Origin: Coptis chinensis | Taxonomy: Eukaryota > Streptophyta > Magnoliopsida > Ranunculales > Ranunculaceae | Length of the DNA stretch: 64,000 nucleotides | Reading direction: 5' to 3' | Assembly (NCBI GenBank): GCA_015680905.1 | Contig: CM027378.1 | Location: 43,869,001-43,933,000 of the forward strand | Part shown: positions 35,995 through 48,600 of the stretch, one piece after another | Layout: each line of letters starts with the position of its first letter | Numbering within the stretch: position 1 is the first letter of the stretch | The notes under the pieces: generated by a model | Database searches by the model: none | What the model saw: the letters and a program-made list of their open reading frames with translations, nothing else | Told to the model about the DNA's origin: nothing | Made by a program: the position numbers and the translations under genes

Positions 35995-37519
35995 TGATAA
36001 GTGCTCAAAAGTAATGATTTATAACCCCAATAATGTGTATGTTAGTCTCAATTTTATATTTAAATATTCTAATATGATGCAATTTGAGTTTTTGTAGGTC
36101 AAAGAACCTAAATATGAAATATGGAGGGAAAATAAGTCAAACAAGTCAAAAAGGAGTCACTGGGAATTACAACTAAAGGCCTAGGGCAAAAATGTCATAT
36201 TTGTCTCCATAAGTGCCAAGCCTAATGGGACTCTAAAAGAGGATAATAATTGAGTTAGAAGAGTCTTCAATCTGATCTCAAAGCCTTAATTTCGACTTCA
36301 TAAAAAGATGAGATCAACATGGAAAAGAAGTCAGAGTTTCACAAGAATTAGGAAACTGAAAGCTGTCAGATGCTGCAGCTTGGGAAATAGCCTGCAGGGC
36401 AAAATGGGCCACGTCTAACTTTGGTCCAACCGAATTTAACTTTTCCATAATTGCTTCTAGAAAGATTACAGAGAGTTTGACACCAAATAAACATAGGATT
36501 CGGATCTCTATCTAGACGAGCATGTAAGCCAATATATAAGGCACAAAAATCTCAGTTTACATCATCTACAAAATTTAGTGTTTGCATCTTAGATCTAGAA
36601 TTAAGAGAGAAGAAAGTTCAGACCTTTTCACCATTAATAGCTTTAAAGATTATTCCTTTTCATATTGTGTTCATAGCATTGTATGAGGGGCTAATCTCCC
36701 TTCTCTTGGGAGGGGAGATGAAGCCTTTTTCGTATGTTTTAGTTTAGTTCTTCTTCTATCATATTTTAGTTTAAATCCCTCATTGAGTTTCTTCTTATTC
36801 GTCCACTGATCTAACGCTCTTGTGGAGGTTAGGAGGTCTTAGGGTAATTCAAGATTGTGTAGAGCCAAATACCACAAACCCTAGATTCTTTTCTTCTAGT
36901 TTTTAGTGTTCTAGTGTGATGATTGGATTCTTTATGGCACCTCAATTAGTTGTATGGTTAATGCCACATGTGGATTTTCCATGGCACCTAGAGTTGTATA
37001 TTTAATGCCACTTAAAGCACAATTTGGTTTGATAGAAGATATCATTGGAGATTGAAGAAGTATTTGATGGAAAGATAGAAAGCACATTGAAAGCCACATA
37101 TTATTATCATAGTTATGAGCATAAGGTTTGTAGGTATGGTGAGTTTCTATTAGTGATTTATATTAAGCATGATAGATAGATCTATTAGACTAATTCTATG
37201 ATTTTGGTGGATTCATCTCTCTCAAGATATTCTTTCTCTTGATTCATATTCATATATTTAAATTAGTTTATTTTATGCATAGTTTAAATCTCAAATCAAA
37301 TCAATTATATATTTATCATTACTTAGCCACATCTTTTACTTGCATCTATTAGAGTAACTTAGATTAGGAAATTCTATCATCATCACTTAATTATTTAGAG
37401 TAGGATTGATACCTTGCTAGCCACTATACTAATCAATATTTAATAGTCTAAGTAAGATTTGCAAAAGATACGTAACACAAACAACGACATAAATAATTAC
37501 GTGTTGCATGCTTTTTTCA
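35995..37519 (+). repeat. Shared LTR of the A tandem
   Basis: It is 1525 bp, begins TGATAAGTGCTC and ends TTTTTTCA. A polypurine tract lies on its left and a primer site on its right. It therefore served as 3' LTR of the left unit and 5' LTR of the right unit. Confidence 0.9.
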
Positions 37520-37520
37520 A

Positions 37521-37534
37521 TGGCGCCGCTGCCC
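37521..37534 (+). other. Primer binding site (element A)
   Basis: TGGCGCCGCTGCCC lies one base after the LTR end. From memory, it fits the complement of the 3' end of plant tRNA-Asp, the primer used by Athila/Tat-lineage Ty3 elements. Confidence 0.8.
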
Positions 37535-37689
37535 ACTCTAAATTGATTAGGTGATATAATATTTAATTTAGTTTACTTTAATTTAGGAATTCATATAGTT
37601 TAAATTGCATATTTAGCATAATTATATTAATTTAGCATAATTCAATTAGATTTGCATAGTAGAAAGTATTTTCATAAAGTTTAGTGTTT

Positions 37690-38395
37690 GTTTAACATAA
37701 AAGAACAGTACAGAAAACGTATTTATAAATTTCAAAAAATTCTCAAATTTTACAGAGTTGATCTGTACAGTATCGGTAATTTATTGAAATTTTTTCGAAT
37801 ATTTAGTACTTGTCTTACCTGGGTAACTAACATCGTCTTTGCAGTACCCCGTTTTCAGTTTTCAGGACGCAAGCATCTGTAAAAACAGTTGAGCAGAGTT
37901 ATTTGCACAATATCAAAAATTATAAATTTTTTACAGGAGGAACCTCGACACGTCAGGAGCTTCCAGTAAACATTTGAGTACTTTTTGACCTGTTTTGACC
38001 ACTTAACTAGTTGCTTGTTTTCAGTGTGTTTCTGCAGCATTTCAGGACCAAGGTCTCTGGAAGAACAGTCGAGAAGAAGGATCTATAAAATTCTAAATAA
38101 TCCAAACTTTTTACAGGATCATCCCTGACACGTCAGAAGACTCCAGTAAAAATTTTGAGATTTTTAGTACTCTTTTACGTATTTATTTAATCGATTGTTT
38201 ACAGTGTGTGAAGAAAACTTCTTCACTGGACTCTGCAGGATTTAACAATATAGAAGAGGAACTTATCAAGCTCTGATTGCTCTGAAATTTTACAGGCTAC
38301 TTCCTGGACGTATCAGGTAACATCTTTAAAATTTTCAAAATTTTTGGACTTGTTTTGCTTGCTGTAACAGTAAGTGCTTCTCTTCCACCGTGAAT
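37690..38395 (+). repeat. Leader repeats of ~180 bp (element A)
   Basis: TTTTACAG-type anchors occur at about 37748, 37929, 38109 and 38288, a spacing of 179-181 bp. Two units share GACACGTCAG, then CTCCAGTAAA-type sequence. The units lie in the untranslated leader between primer site and gag. Related units occur in the leader of M. Confidence 0.8.
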
Positions 38396-38510
38396 CCCCT
38401 GTTAGCGGTCTCATAATTAGCATTAATAGTTAGCATCATATAGTTTGATAATATAATTTAGTTAATTAAGTGCATATTAGATTATTTTACATAGCTTTAT
38501 TATCTAGTGC

Positions 38511-41217
38511 ATGAAAACTTGGTTTCATGATTCAACTCGTAAACGTTTAATCAGAAGAGCTAATTCTTGTAACAATCTTCCAATTCTGGTTTTGGAGGAG
38601 ACCACACCATCAAACTCAGGATCTGATTCTGATTCTGAAACACACACACCACTAGTAAACTTAGAGGATACACCAGAGAGAGTACCATTAGCCGCCGTGG
38701 CTGATCAAAGAACTCTTAGCACCTTGTTTCAACCTATCGCGGTTCAACCACCGAACTGCATAGTGATGCCCGACAATAACAATAACTATGAGATTAAGCC
38801 CACCATTCTTAATATGTTGCCAAGATATTATGGAAAAACAAATGAAGAACCGTATAATCATCTGAGTAAGTTCTTGAGCATATTAAGTACTTTTAAAGCA
38901 CCTCATCTTTCCCCAGAAGAGACTAGATTAAGGTTGTTCCCATTGACTTTTGAGGATGCCGCACTACGTTGGTATAGATCCCTACCCTCTAATTCTATAA
39001 CTACTTGGGAGCAACTATCACAAAAGTTTATGAAACAATATTACCCTTTACGTAAAATGAGGCCATGCAATTGGCTATTTCAACCTTCAAAGGAAAACCT
39101 AATGAAGAGTTTCATACAACATGGGATAGATTTAATGATTTACTTGTCCGTTGCCCACATCATGGTTTTGACATACTTAATATAGTACATTACTTTATAA
39201 AAGGTCTTTCACCTATGAACCGGCCGATTAATTGAATCAATGAATGGAGGAAGATTTACTAGTCTTACTCCTGATGAAGCATACACTTTTTTGCAAAACT
39301 TTTCTGAGAGTTCTAAGGATTGGGCCAATAGTAGTGACCATGAGGACATGGCACGGGTAGATGGGGGGATAAGTTTTAATAAACCAGGTATGTATGAGGT
39401 TAGAAACGATAGTGATCAAGAATTAAAAGCCACACTAGTTAGTTTAACCACAGGAATTGAAAACTTAAACAAGAAATTTGATTCATTCACTTTAAACCCT
39501 CCAAAGAATAATCAACCTCAACAAGCAATGAGTGTCAATCAATTTTGTGAAAATTGCCTTACTACAGATCATGACACCTCAGTTTGCTCTATGTTTGTTG
39601 CTCAAGGTACTGATGATGTTTGTGATTTTAATACATTCAAAAGACAGGGTTATCAAAATAATTTTAACAACAACAACAACTATCCCAGATCTTAGGAATA
39701 ACTCAAACAATTCATGGAGACAAAACATGTCTCCACAGCAAAACCAATATGGTTTTCAAGGTAATCAAGGGAACAATAGGCAACAATACATGAATAATAG
39801 AGGCGCAGTAGTACCTTCTCCACAGTATTATCCACAACAACAACAACAAACAAACATGAACAGAGAATTAGCTATTGATCCTATGGCTAATCACCAAACC
39901 CAACCCAACACCATAGATGAAACCATGAAAGCTTTAGCCAGCAAGACCGAGAATGAATTCAAAAGGATTGACCAAAAATTTGATGTTATGACTCAACAGA
40001 TAAGCCAACAATTCAATCAGATACTAGCTAGTCTAGCCGAGAGACCCAAAGGAACCTTACCAAGCCAACTGAACAAAACCCAAAAGGTAGAAATGTTTAT
40101 CAAGTTGAAACCACCCTTCATCCGCCGCCCACGAGGCGCTTAACTCAATATCTACCCTTAGGTCAGGAAAGAAAGTAGATAACAAAGTTGACATTCCTGA
40201 TTCTGATGAAGTTGTTATAACAAAAGATAAGGAAAAGGCAGTTGAAACTAAAAAAACCAAAGAGCAGGTAACCAAAAAAATTCCACCCGCACCATTCCCC
40301 TTTAGGTTAAAAGATAACAAAAAGGAAGCACAATATAATGAGATCATGAATATTTTTAAAAATCTACATATCAATATTCCTTTTTTAAGTGCAATTAAAC
40401 AAATACCTTCATATGCAAAATTTATAAAAGACCTAGTAAAGAAGAAAACAAATATTCCTAAGGACGCTTTTATTGCACAAAGTTGTTCATCCTTTCTACA
40501 GAACAAAGTCGTAGTAAAACATAAGGACCCCGGAAGTCCTACAGTTACGTGTAGAATAGGAGAGGACTACACTGATCAAGCATTATTAGATTTAGGTGCT
40601 AGTGTGAATTTGTTACCTTACTCAGTCTATAAACAACTAGGGTTAAAAGACTTGAAACCAACAAATGTTAGACTACAGTTAGTTGATAGATCTATTAAGA
40701 TTCCACGAGGAGTAATAGAGGATGTGATTATCAAGGTATCTGATTTTTATTACCCCGTTGATTTTATAGTTCTTGACACTTTACCTACAAATGGAAACCA
40801 AATTCCTATCATCTTGGGTAGACCATTCTTAACTACAGCAGAAGCTTTAATTAATTGTAGGAATGGGAACATGTCTATCACTTTCGGGAATATGAGAGTA
40901 GATATAAACATATTTACACTATTTAGAAACCCTGACAATGATATGGAAAAGATGGATGATCTATGTGTAATACACACAATAGCTAATAAAAGTTTTAGGA
41001 ACACTCACTACAAAGATCCATTTTTATCATGTGTATCACAATTAGGCATGAATTATAACAAGGATAGTGTTATACACCATATTAATACATTGCTAGACAC
41101 TGGTCAACCTCATACAAAAATAGAAGACATTCGAGCATCTTTATGTCAAGCTACTTTTAATCGTAGATTTATCAAAGATTTAATTAAGATGACTCGCCCT
41201 CTACTAAAATGTATAGG
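38511..41217 (+). pseudogene. Gag-protease region of element A
   Basis: An ATG at 38511 opens a Gag region. A capsid-type stretch lies near 38800-39060, with LRLFPLTFEDAALRWYRSLP and WEQLSQKFMKQYYP. These are hallmarks of the plant retrotransposon Gag family (Retrotrans_gag). A zinc knuckle C-x2-C-x4-H-x4-C lies near 39545-39590. A Gln/Asn-rich linker follows. The retropepsin is at about 40560-40850, with DLGASVNLLPYSVYKQLGL and later IILGRPFL. The region is truncated by the N insertion at 41218. It is broken in several places, and no polymerase domain is present before or after N. Confidence 0.85.
41213..41217 (+). other. Left target-site duplication of element N
   Basis: ATAGG precedes the N LTR and is repeated exactly at 53767-53771. 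Confidence 0.95.
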
Positions 41218-42626
41218 TGATAAGAGCCCAAAACTGTAGTTTTAACCCCTTAATAATCATACTGTTAGACCAATTATGTGAATAATAAGTAAGAGTTAAC
41301 ACTGATTACGCGTTTTTATGCATTTCAGGCTTCAAAGTCCATTATGTGCAGAAATGTACCACTTTAGCGAGATAAAGGAGCAAAAGTCAGCAGAACTTCC
41401 GAATACCATATTTTTGGACTCAGACCTCGGATTGAGGCCTACCTTATGTCAAAACGACCGGCTCGGAAAGAGCTTTGCAATGGTCTAAGCCTTGACCCAA
41501 TCAGAGGAGCAGAAGTGGACGAAAAGTCTGTGGAAGCCAACTGCAGCTGAAGAGGCCTTTTTGAATTTGAAAAGAATTGGGTTTTGGGCCCGATTCTCGC
41601 CCAAAACATGGCTCCAAGCCCATGCACGATTTTTGGATCTGGATGTATAAAAACAAAAGCTTGACTCAGTGTTAATGGCAGTTAATGGTAGATGGTTAGG
41701 TTAGAAAATAGAGGTAGCTTAGAATAGAAAGTAGCCATTAAAATAGCTTCTAGATCTAGTTTTATTTAAGAGTTTTAATTAAGTTTAGTTCCATTAAAAT
41801 TATTGTATTAGATTAAACATTTGAATCTTGCTCTTAAATTTGATTAGATCAATAAAGTAGTGTTCTTTATCAATTTCGTTTTTGTCATTTACAATTTATT
41901 AGATCTAAATTCAATTCTTGTTACCATTCAATTCTTAGTTATTAATTAGATTCCATTATTGTTTCATTAAGTAAATTTCAATGCTTTATATTATGTTTAG
42001 TTTAAATTTAAATGGAAATGATTGCGGAATGATTCAAGGCTAAACCTCCATTAGAGGGGTTGAGAAACCTTGATGAAAGCTTGATTCCACCATCGGAGAT
42101 TGTCGTAGTTTCCTTTCCACTCTAGAAACGCGTTTAGTTCACCATGAGAATGGGTTTAATCGCTCACATGCTAATTATTAATTGGTAGAAATGCCATGTG
42201 TAGTTAGGGATTAGGAAGAACCGATTGTTCTCGCTTTAGCGTTTCAATTCGGATTACTTAACGACTTCGTCGCTAGTGGATTAAGTTGAGTTAAGGTGGA
42301 ATCAATCCCCTAACTCCTTATCATCGAATCAACGTAGCATTCCCTTAGTTGTCGATAATCGACTAGTTGCATTTAGGTGGGTAGTTGCACCATAGTTTAG
42401 TTGCCCCTTCAGTAAAGCTCTCATTGACTTTAAGTAGAGTATTGAGACTAGAAAACAAGCATACGGAAGGACTAAGAGTGGAACGAATCACTCTACTCCA
42501 CTATATCTCATAGGATTGAGAGTAGAAAATATCTTTGATAAGTAAGCATGAGAATAGTTGTTAGTTTACTTACGTTGTGAATTCATCACTCATTTAGGTA
42601 GGTAGACTAATCTTTTACTCTTATCA
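41218..42626 (+). repeat. 5' LTR of element N
   Basis: It is 1409 bp, near-identical to 52361-53766. The core motif TATGTCAAAACGACCGG lies about 230 bp in (near 41447-41463). A probable TATA box is GTATAAAAAC near 41645. Confidence 0.95.
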
Positions 42627-43259
42627 AATGGCCATTTCTTTGTCTTAGTTTCACTTTTGTATTGTTTTCGTAGTATTAGTACTGTTCTTAAAGTCCCATT
42701 TCACCCACCCACCCTTGTTTGATTCATACCGTGGCTATCCGATTCAATCTTATAAAAATTCGGGCAAAATTACACCGATGCCGCTACAAGCGTTCTACTT
42801 GAGCGACCATTCCCTATATTTATTGGACGAGCGACCCGCTTCCATATGGAGCGACCACCCTAAAAACACTGTAATTTGAAAATTACTCCTGAGCCGAAGC
42901 GCTTCTATCGATGGCCTTGGCCTGCGGTTAAATTTTTCGGATTTCGGCGGTTTTGATTCGAACTTTGCTCTTTCATATTTTTCGGTGTTCTAAACTGCTA
43001 TATACACCGAACAAGCGTAAACAAGACGCTTATTCATAAGCCGAAGCAAGGACGCAATCAGTATTCCTTTCTTCCACACCTCGATCTCCTCGTTAGAGGT
43101 TTTATACTAGTATATCGAATTGTTTGGAGTGTTGCATGTTTTAGTTAAGGTTCTACTTAGTCTTGCATGAGATTAAGGTCCGGTAGAACAAAAACACCAA
43201 ACGTAAATACACAACAACACCAACAAACAAATCTATCTAGTATACCACACACTACACCT

Positions 43260-44870
43260 CTAGCTACTATTTTACACACACCACCGATATAATGGGGAAG
43301 AAAGAGAGACTCCTCTCTCGACTTCTACAAAGCCTTGAGCCGATAGCCCCAAATCTTGCATCGTTCTAGCAGACCAAATGGGATTTGAGAATCCCTCCAA
43401 ATATTTTTAATTTGTTACCCGCTTTTCATGGTTTAGACCATGAAAAACCTTATCAAAGATACGCGTTAGGATTGAACAAGTCTTAACAACATTCCACCAT
43501 CCTACGGTTGGTACGGAACAAATTAAATTAAGGGTATTCCCTTTCACCTTAGCCGATAAAGGCGTCTTGGTTAACTGCCCAAGCCTAATTCTCGTGGACT
43601 CGTGGGCTAAACTTTGTTCAAATTGTTTATGGAACATTTTTACCCACCCCTAAAGACGGATGAGATGCTTTCCAAGATTCATTTCTTTTCGACAAAATCC
43701 TCATGAATCATTTTCGTGAGGCTTGGAATCGCTTCACCGATCCGCTTATAGAGTGTCCACACCATAACCTAGCAAAAGACACGTTAGTTCATGCCTTTTC
43801 AAAGGACTTCAACATCACCATAAAGAAGTCCTTGACATTATGAATGGGGTAGTTTCTTAAGTAAAGGAGCCTCGGAGGCTTATAAATTTTTAGAAGACCA
43901 AACTAAGCGAAATAATAATTGGGGGGTAGTGATGATATCCCCGGCCGCCTAGTTCTTCTTCAACAGTTAAAGGCCGCGGTATGTTTGAAATTAAACACGA
44001 TTCGAGCTTAAAACTCTAATCAAATCACTCACTAAAAGGTAGAGGCCATTTACGTACAACAAAAGCCTATCCCCGTCATGAATGTAAATTCAAATCCATG
44101 TAGTTTCATTGGAGTCCCGAAAGCATCCCGACTCCCATCGGCCCTATAGCCTATGAACAGGTTTCTTCCATTAATAGTGAACCTAACGCCTTTGAGACAA
44201 AATCCCAACTTCGGTTGGAGAAATAACCAACAAGTCACACCCCAAGGGTACAATAATCAATATGTTAGGCCGCAAAGCTTTAACCAAGCTCCACCACAAC
44301 AAGGACAGGTGGTCGTGGTAATTTTAATAATTATAACAACCAAGTGCAACCTCGACAAGGTCAAGCACAAGGTCAAGGTAATTATAATAATTATAATGCT
44401 AATAGAGGTATCGTCCCTAAAAATAATAATTATCAAAATCCACCTATAAATAATTCACGGAAATAGTTCCAAATACACCACCCGTGACTACTACACCCAC
44501 ACAACCGGATCGCCTTGACACCTTCATACAAGTGAGCCAAAAACTTTTCCAAACCATGGCTCAATCTAACCAACAGCTTCTACAATCCGTTAATAATTTA
44601 ACCCAACAGTTGGCTCAAGATAAAGCCCAAACCAAAGGTGTGTTGCCAGGTCACGCAATACCTAATCCTAAAACAACAAACACAGCCTTTGAGGTAACGG
44701 ATAATACTAGTAATGAATTTGAAAATGTAGGTGAGATAAATGCCATCACCACTCTCCGTTCTGGCAGAGTGGTTGATAACAAGGTAACTATGCCTATAGT
44801 TACCCCACCAGTAGCCCCTACACCTACTATTTTACTAGATACCGAAATAGAAACTTAAGAGCCTACCACT
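43260..44870 (+). pseudogene. Gag region of element N
   Basis: Gag-like sequence is visible in several frames. A capsid-like part lies near 43380-43760 and a Gln/Asn-rich linker near 44150-44480. The Gag end is at 44484-44858, with TTLRSGRVVDNKVTMP near 44748-44795, matching the equivalent spot in M. It is a fossil with many breaks. Confidence 0.65.
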
Positions 44871-44939
44871 GTAGAGGTACCAGTTACAACACAACCTAAG
44901 AAACAGAAAGCCACGGTTAAACATCCAGCTGATACCATA

Positions 44940-45600
44940 GCTAAATATAGACAGAAACCACCGTTTCCACAAAAATTAGCCATGTTAACTAGGGATACAA
45001 ATTACGAGGAGATTAGGGACGTTTTCAAGAATCTAACTATAAACCTTCCCTTCCTCGAAGCTATTAAAAGCTACCACATCATGCTAAGTTTCTTAAGGAA
45101 TTGTGTACTACTAGGCGAAGACAAATATACCAAAAGACGCTTTTTAATGTAACAATTCCCAACCTTATCCAACATAATGGAATTGTTAAGTACAAGGACC
45201 CCGGTCGCCCTATCAGATAATGCACCTTAGGAGATTCCTATACGACGACCGTTATTAGACACGGGGGCTAGTGTTAACTTACTCCCATTTTATTTGTATA
45301 GACAAATAGGTCTAGACAAGATGCAACCCACTAAAATGACGTTGCAATTAGCTTATCGGGTCTATTAAGTATCCTAAGGGGTGTAGTCGAAAATGTGGCC
45401 GGGTAAAAGTTCGGATTTCTACTATCCGGGTTGATTTTGTAGTCCTCGATACACAGTCGCTAACGACTCTGTCCGATCATTCTAGGGCGCCCTTTCTTGG
45501 CAACCGCCAATGCGCCATTAATTGCCGTGATGGTTCAATGTCCATGTCTTTTGGCCATCTTGTCATTGAAGTCAATGTTTTAAAACAAGGACATAGTTAC
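44940..45600 (+). pseudogene. Retropepsin region of element N
   Basis: The retropepsin core (DTGASVNLLPFYLYRQIGL-like) is recognisable near 45255-45315. The second conserved block around the substrate-flap end lies near 45450-45500, homologous to A (40586-40830) and M (33416-33126). It is a decayed fossil. Confidence 0.65.
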
Positions 45601-45611
45601 CCGATTCGTCT

Positions 45612-46423
45612 ATGGATGGAGAGGTTAGCATGATCGAGAGCTTTGCTCGAGATTATTTCAACAACACGTTCCCTGATAGTCATATGCCCAAAATTCTTTC
45701 CTTTGGAAAGTCAGACTCCAACATTTTCATCCCTACACTAGTCGATACACGTATTATTGATGAGGAAGGGATAGAGGATTTTCTCAAAGATGTAAAGGAC
45801 TACCATAGTAATGTGGATATGACCAATCTAGATGAGGAATTTGATGAGTTTCTTCGAGTAGGTGACAATTCACCCTATCAAGAACTAACTTGCACAACAT
45901 CCACCTCGACTCCCCTCCTTCCACCCTTTCAAAGGAATCTCGAGTTTGCACTCGATCCCTTTGTTTCTCCCCGGCTTCATAATTTTTAAATCCTCCTAGC
46001 AAACAGATAATTCAGAAGGACAACTATTTGACACCTTCATTTTCAGAATTGAGACAGTCCCCTACACACACAATGAATGAGTTCGGTGCTAAAACCACAT
46101 CCTCATTGTGTACAAGCTGTCTTTCTACAACTTATCCATATCCACCATATTCTCCACACCCATTCACTTTTCCACACTTATTTACTAGAACACCCACTCA
46201 TTCAAAAATTAAAAAGAAGGTGCATGATAGGTTACACAATAGGGTAATCCGACTTCCCTTTCATATCACTAGGTTGAGTCATAGGGAAAATTGGTGTTTG
46301 ATTGTGTTTGGATATGTTTTCTGTGATATTTATTTATGGAATGATCCACAACTATTTCGGTTGTTGATATATGATCAACTGCATGTCCATACATATGTTT
46401 TAGATAAAGTCTCGAGTATCTGA
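45612..46423 (+). pseudogene. Post-protease acidic/basic region of element N
   Basis: 45612-45989 holds an acidic stretch (EDFLKDVKDYHSN...EEFDEFLRVGDN). 46028-46423 holds a Pro-rich then basic stretch ending WNDPQLFRLL. The same pair of segments follows the protease in M. In an autonomous Ty3 element reverse transcriptase would be expected here, and none is present. The function is unknown. Confidence 0.6.
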
Positions 46424-46796
46424 CTATAAACGACTCAATTTCTGTGTTTGGTGCACTTCCTTTCATTTTAATATATTGGTGAGTGCACCATTAAGGTAAC
46501 CGGGCCCTCCCTATGGAGTGTGTGGCTGTAAGTACCGGATCCTAAGTCCACGGTTCACATAGTTCACGTTTTCCACTCTTGCATGTTTTTCTCGGATTTT
46601 TTAGTCATGTTTCTCTATGGTGTGAATTATGTCTTTATTGCTCATTGTTTTTCCTCCTAAAAATAAAATAAAAATATAATAATAAATAAAAATAAACATA
46701 GTAATCTAGGAAGTCTCGGGAATCTGACTTTAAAAGACCCACTGCTAAAAACAAATTTTCTAAGCTTCGTTGTAAAAAATTTGTTTGGGGGTGGGG
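46404..46796 (+). other. Conserved internal motifs A', B, A and G-rich tract (element N)
   Basis: Motif A' (GTCTCGAGTATCTGACTATA) is at 46404-46436. Motif B (CACCATTAAGGTAACC, then GAGTGTGTGGCTGTAAGTAC) is at 46482-46552. Motif A is at 46711-46742. The tract TTTGGGGGTGGGG is at 46784-46796. The tract resembles the polypurine tracts next to the LTRs and could act as an internal plus-strand priming site. Confidence 0.6.
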
Positions 46797-47299
46797 TGTT
46801 CGTGTTTCCGTAATAAATGTTTTATGTCCCATTAGAGTTGCTTAGGCTGTTTTATTGTATTACGATTCGGATTGACATAATCTATTAATTTAGAGTTCAT
46901 TCGTTCGCATAACTTACGTCATGCACGCACTTCGAGGCGTTTTCCACTATCTCGTATGTCATCCGAAGTCGGAATAGAGTGTTTTATGGATCATTGGATA
47001 GGAAATTCCCTCCTGATCATTTCCATATCTCATTCGCATAAATCGGACCGGTAACGAAGCGGGAATTTTGATTTGAAATTCGCAAAAAAATCGAAAAAAT
47101 CAAAAATTTCGATTTTGGGCTTCAACCCGCCCACGACCAAATACTGGCCCTTTTACATTCTCAACAACAGTTCATCGTTTTTCCACTCCATTCCGCCATT
47201 AACAAAGCTCAAAACCCTAACAAAAATAAAAATTAAAAAGAAATGCCATAAACTCACGCCAACCATCAAATTTCCAAGCCAAATCTCTTCTAAAACTAA

Positions 47300-48600
47300 A
47301 ACCAAACCACCTCCACCAATTTAACTCCAACAAAACCACCAAAAATTCAAAATTTGGTGTCAGCCACCACCACACCGCCACCACCACCGTTCTTTCAGTC
47401 GGTCAAGTTAAACCACCACTACCACACCCTCTACAAACCCCAAACCGTGATTCAAACTTCAAATGGCTCAACAACAACGAATCATACCGAGCAAGTTTTC
47501 ATCGCCGACCATTTCGCCCGCTTTACGGTGACGAATGGCTAGTAGAGACTGGAATAGTCTCGGTATTTCGACCGAGCCTTCTACCATGAAGACTTGGTCC
47601 GACGGTTCTACAACACCGGGAGTTGGAGGGGAGTAGGATTTTGTGATGGTAAGGAAGAAGAGAAAGGAGTTGACTATCGGTTGTTGGTCGAGATTCTAGG
47701 CATTCCGCCTAGAATCCATCCTCGAGGCCACCTTTACAGAGCCCCAGTTTGACGGGTAGAGCCCTCCGATGGGCGTGGATCGCCATCAATGGGAGCTACA
47801 ATACAAACTCCCATTGTGTACGCCAGCATCCCTCAGACCAACCAAATGGCTGACCCGGTGGATTGGTCGGAATGTCCTAGGGAAGGACAAGGTCGCTGAC
47901 ATCGGTCCGACTCGCCCATCGCAGTTATGGGTACTCCAGAGCGTAAGTAACGATTTCTGATCCCGGAGTTTTTGCCGAGAATGATCGGGGGGTCGGAAGG
48001 TCTTTGGCACCTCTTCCCCGTGTTAATCACCAAGATCATGTCAAGATGAAAGCAGCTCTCCAATGCCGAGGATTTACATTACCCCCGCACCGAACACGCC
48101 GTATCTATAGGGGTGTGTCCAACAAGTTTGGAGGAGGGCTGAGGATAGAGAAGAAGAAGAAGAAGAGGATGGAGGAGCTGAGAATGAAGAGGAGGAGGAT
48201 GAGGATGCCTCCGAGGATGAGGAGGACGGACCTGCTTTGATGCAGATGCCTTCCGAGGTGTTGGTTCGATGCGTAACGCATGGCTATGCTTCATAGGGGC
48301 ATCGCTCACTAAACACTATCTGCAGACCCTCCGGACTCGACAGCGACTATTCATCACAACTTCGAGATCCGCACCCAAAGAGAGGATGAGAGATGGGAGC
48401 AAGCGCGGGTCGAGATGGAAGCCCAGCCCAGAGAGTGGATATGCTTGCACGCTTCCCACCTCATACGCACTCTGCCCGAGGACACAAAAATTTTAGGCAT
48501 GAGCGTCGTCGACGAAGGATCGATCTGCTGGCCGGACCTTTTGGAGCCCGTGAGCCACCACTAGAGAGTGTGCCCTCCACCACCGGGGCGAAATTTGTTT
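47300..48600 (+). pseudogene. First plant-transposon-protein-like block (element N)
   Basis: The block begins with a Pro/Thr-rich start (TTTPPPPPFFQS near 47357-47395). The following part is reminiscent of the Transposase_32 (putative plant transposon protein) domain often found downstream in plant Ty3 elements. It then turns into an acidic, Glu/Asp-rich tail (about 48140-48240). It is heavily broken, and the assignment rests on similarity of layout to element A. Confidence 0.4.

Noticed and set aside
41439-41627. Minus-strand 62-residue open frame, repeated at 52582-52770
   Set aside because: Both copies lie in the N LTRs, and a related frame at 63172-63378 lies in the M LTR. It is antisense to the conserved LTR core and reflects shared LTR sequence rather than a gene.
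47769-48309. Overlapping open frames on both strands near 47.8-48.3 kb as host genes
   Set aside because: They overlap each other and fall inside the decayed downstream block of element N. The translations are basic or Pro-rich without domains.
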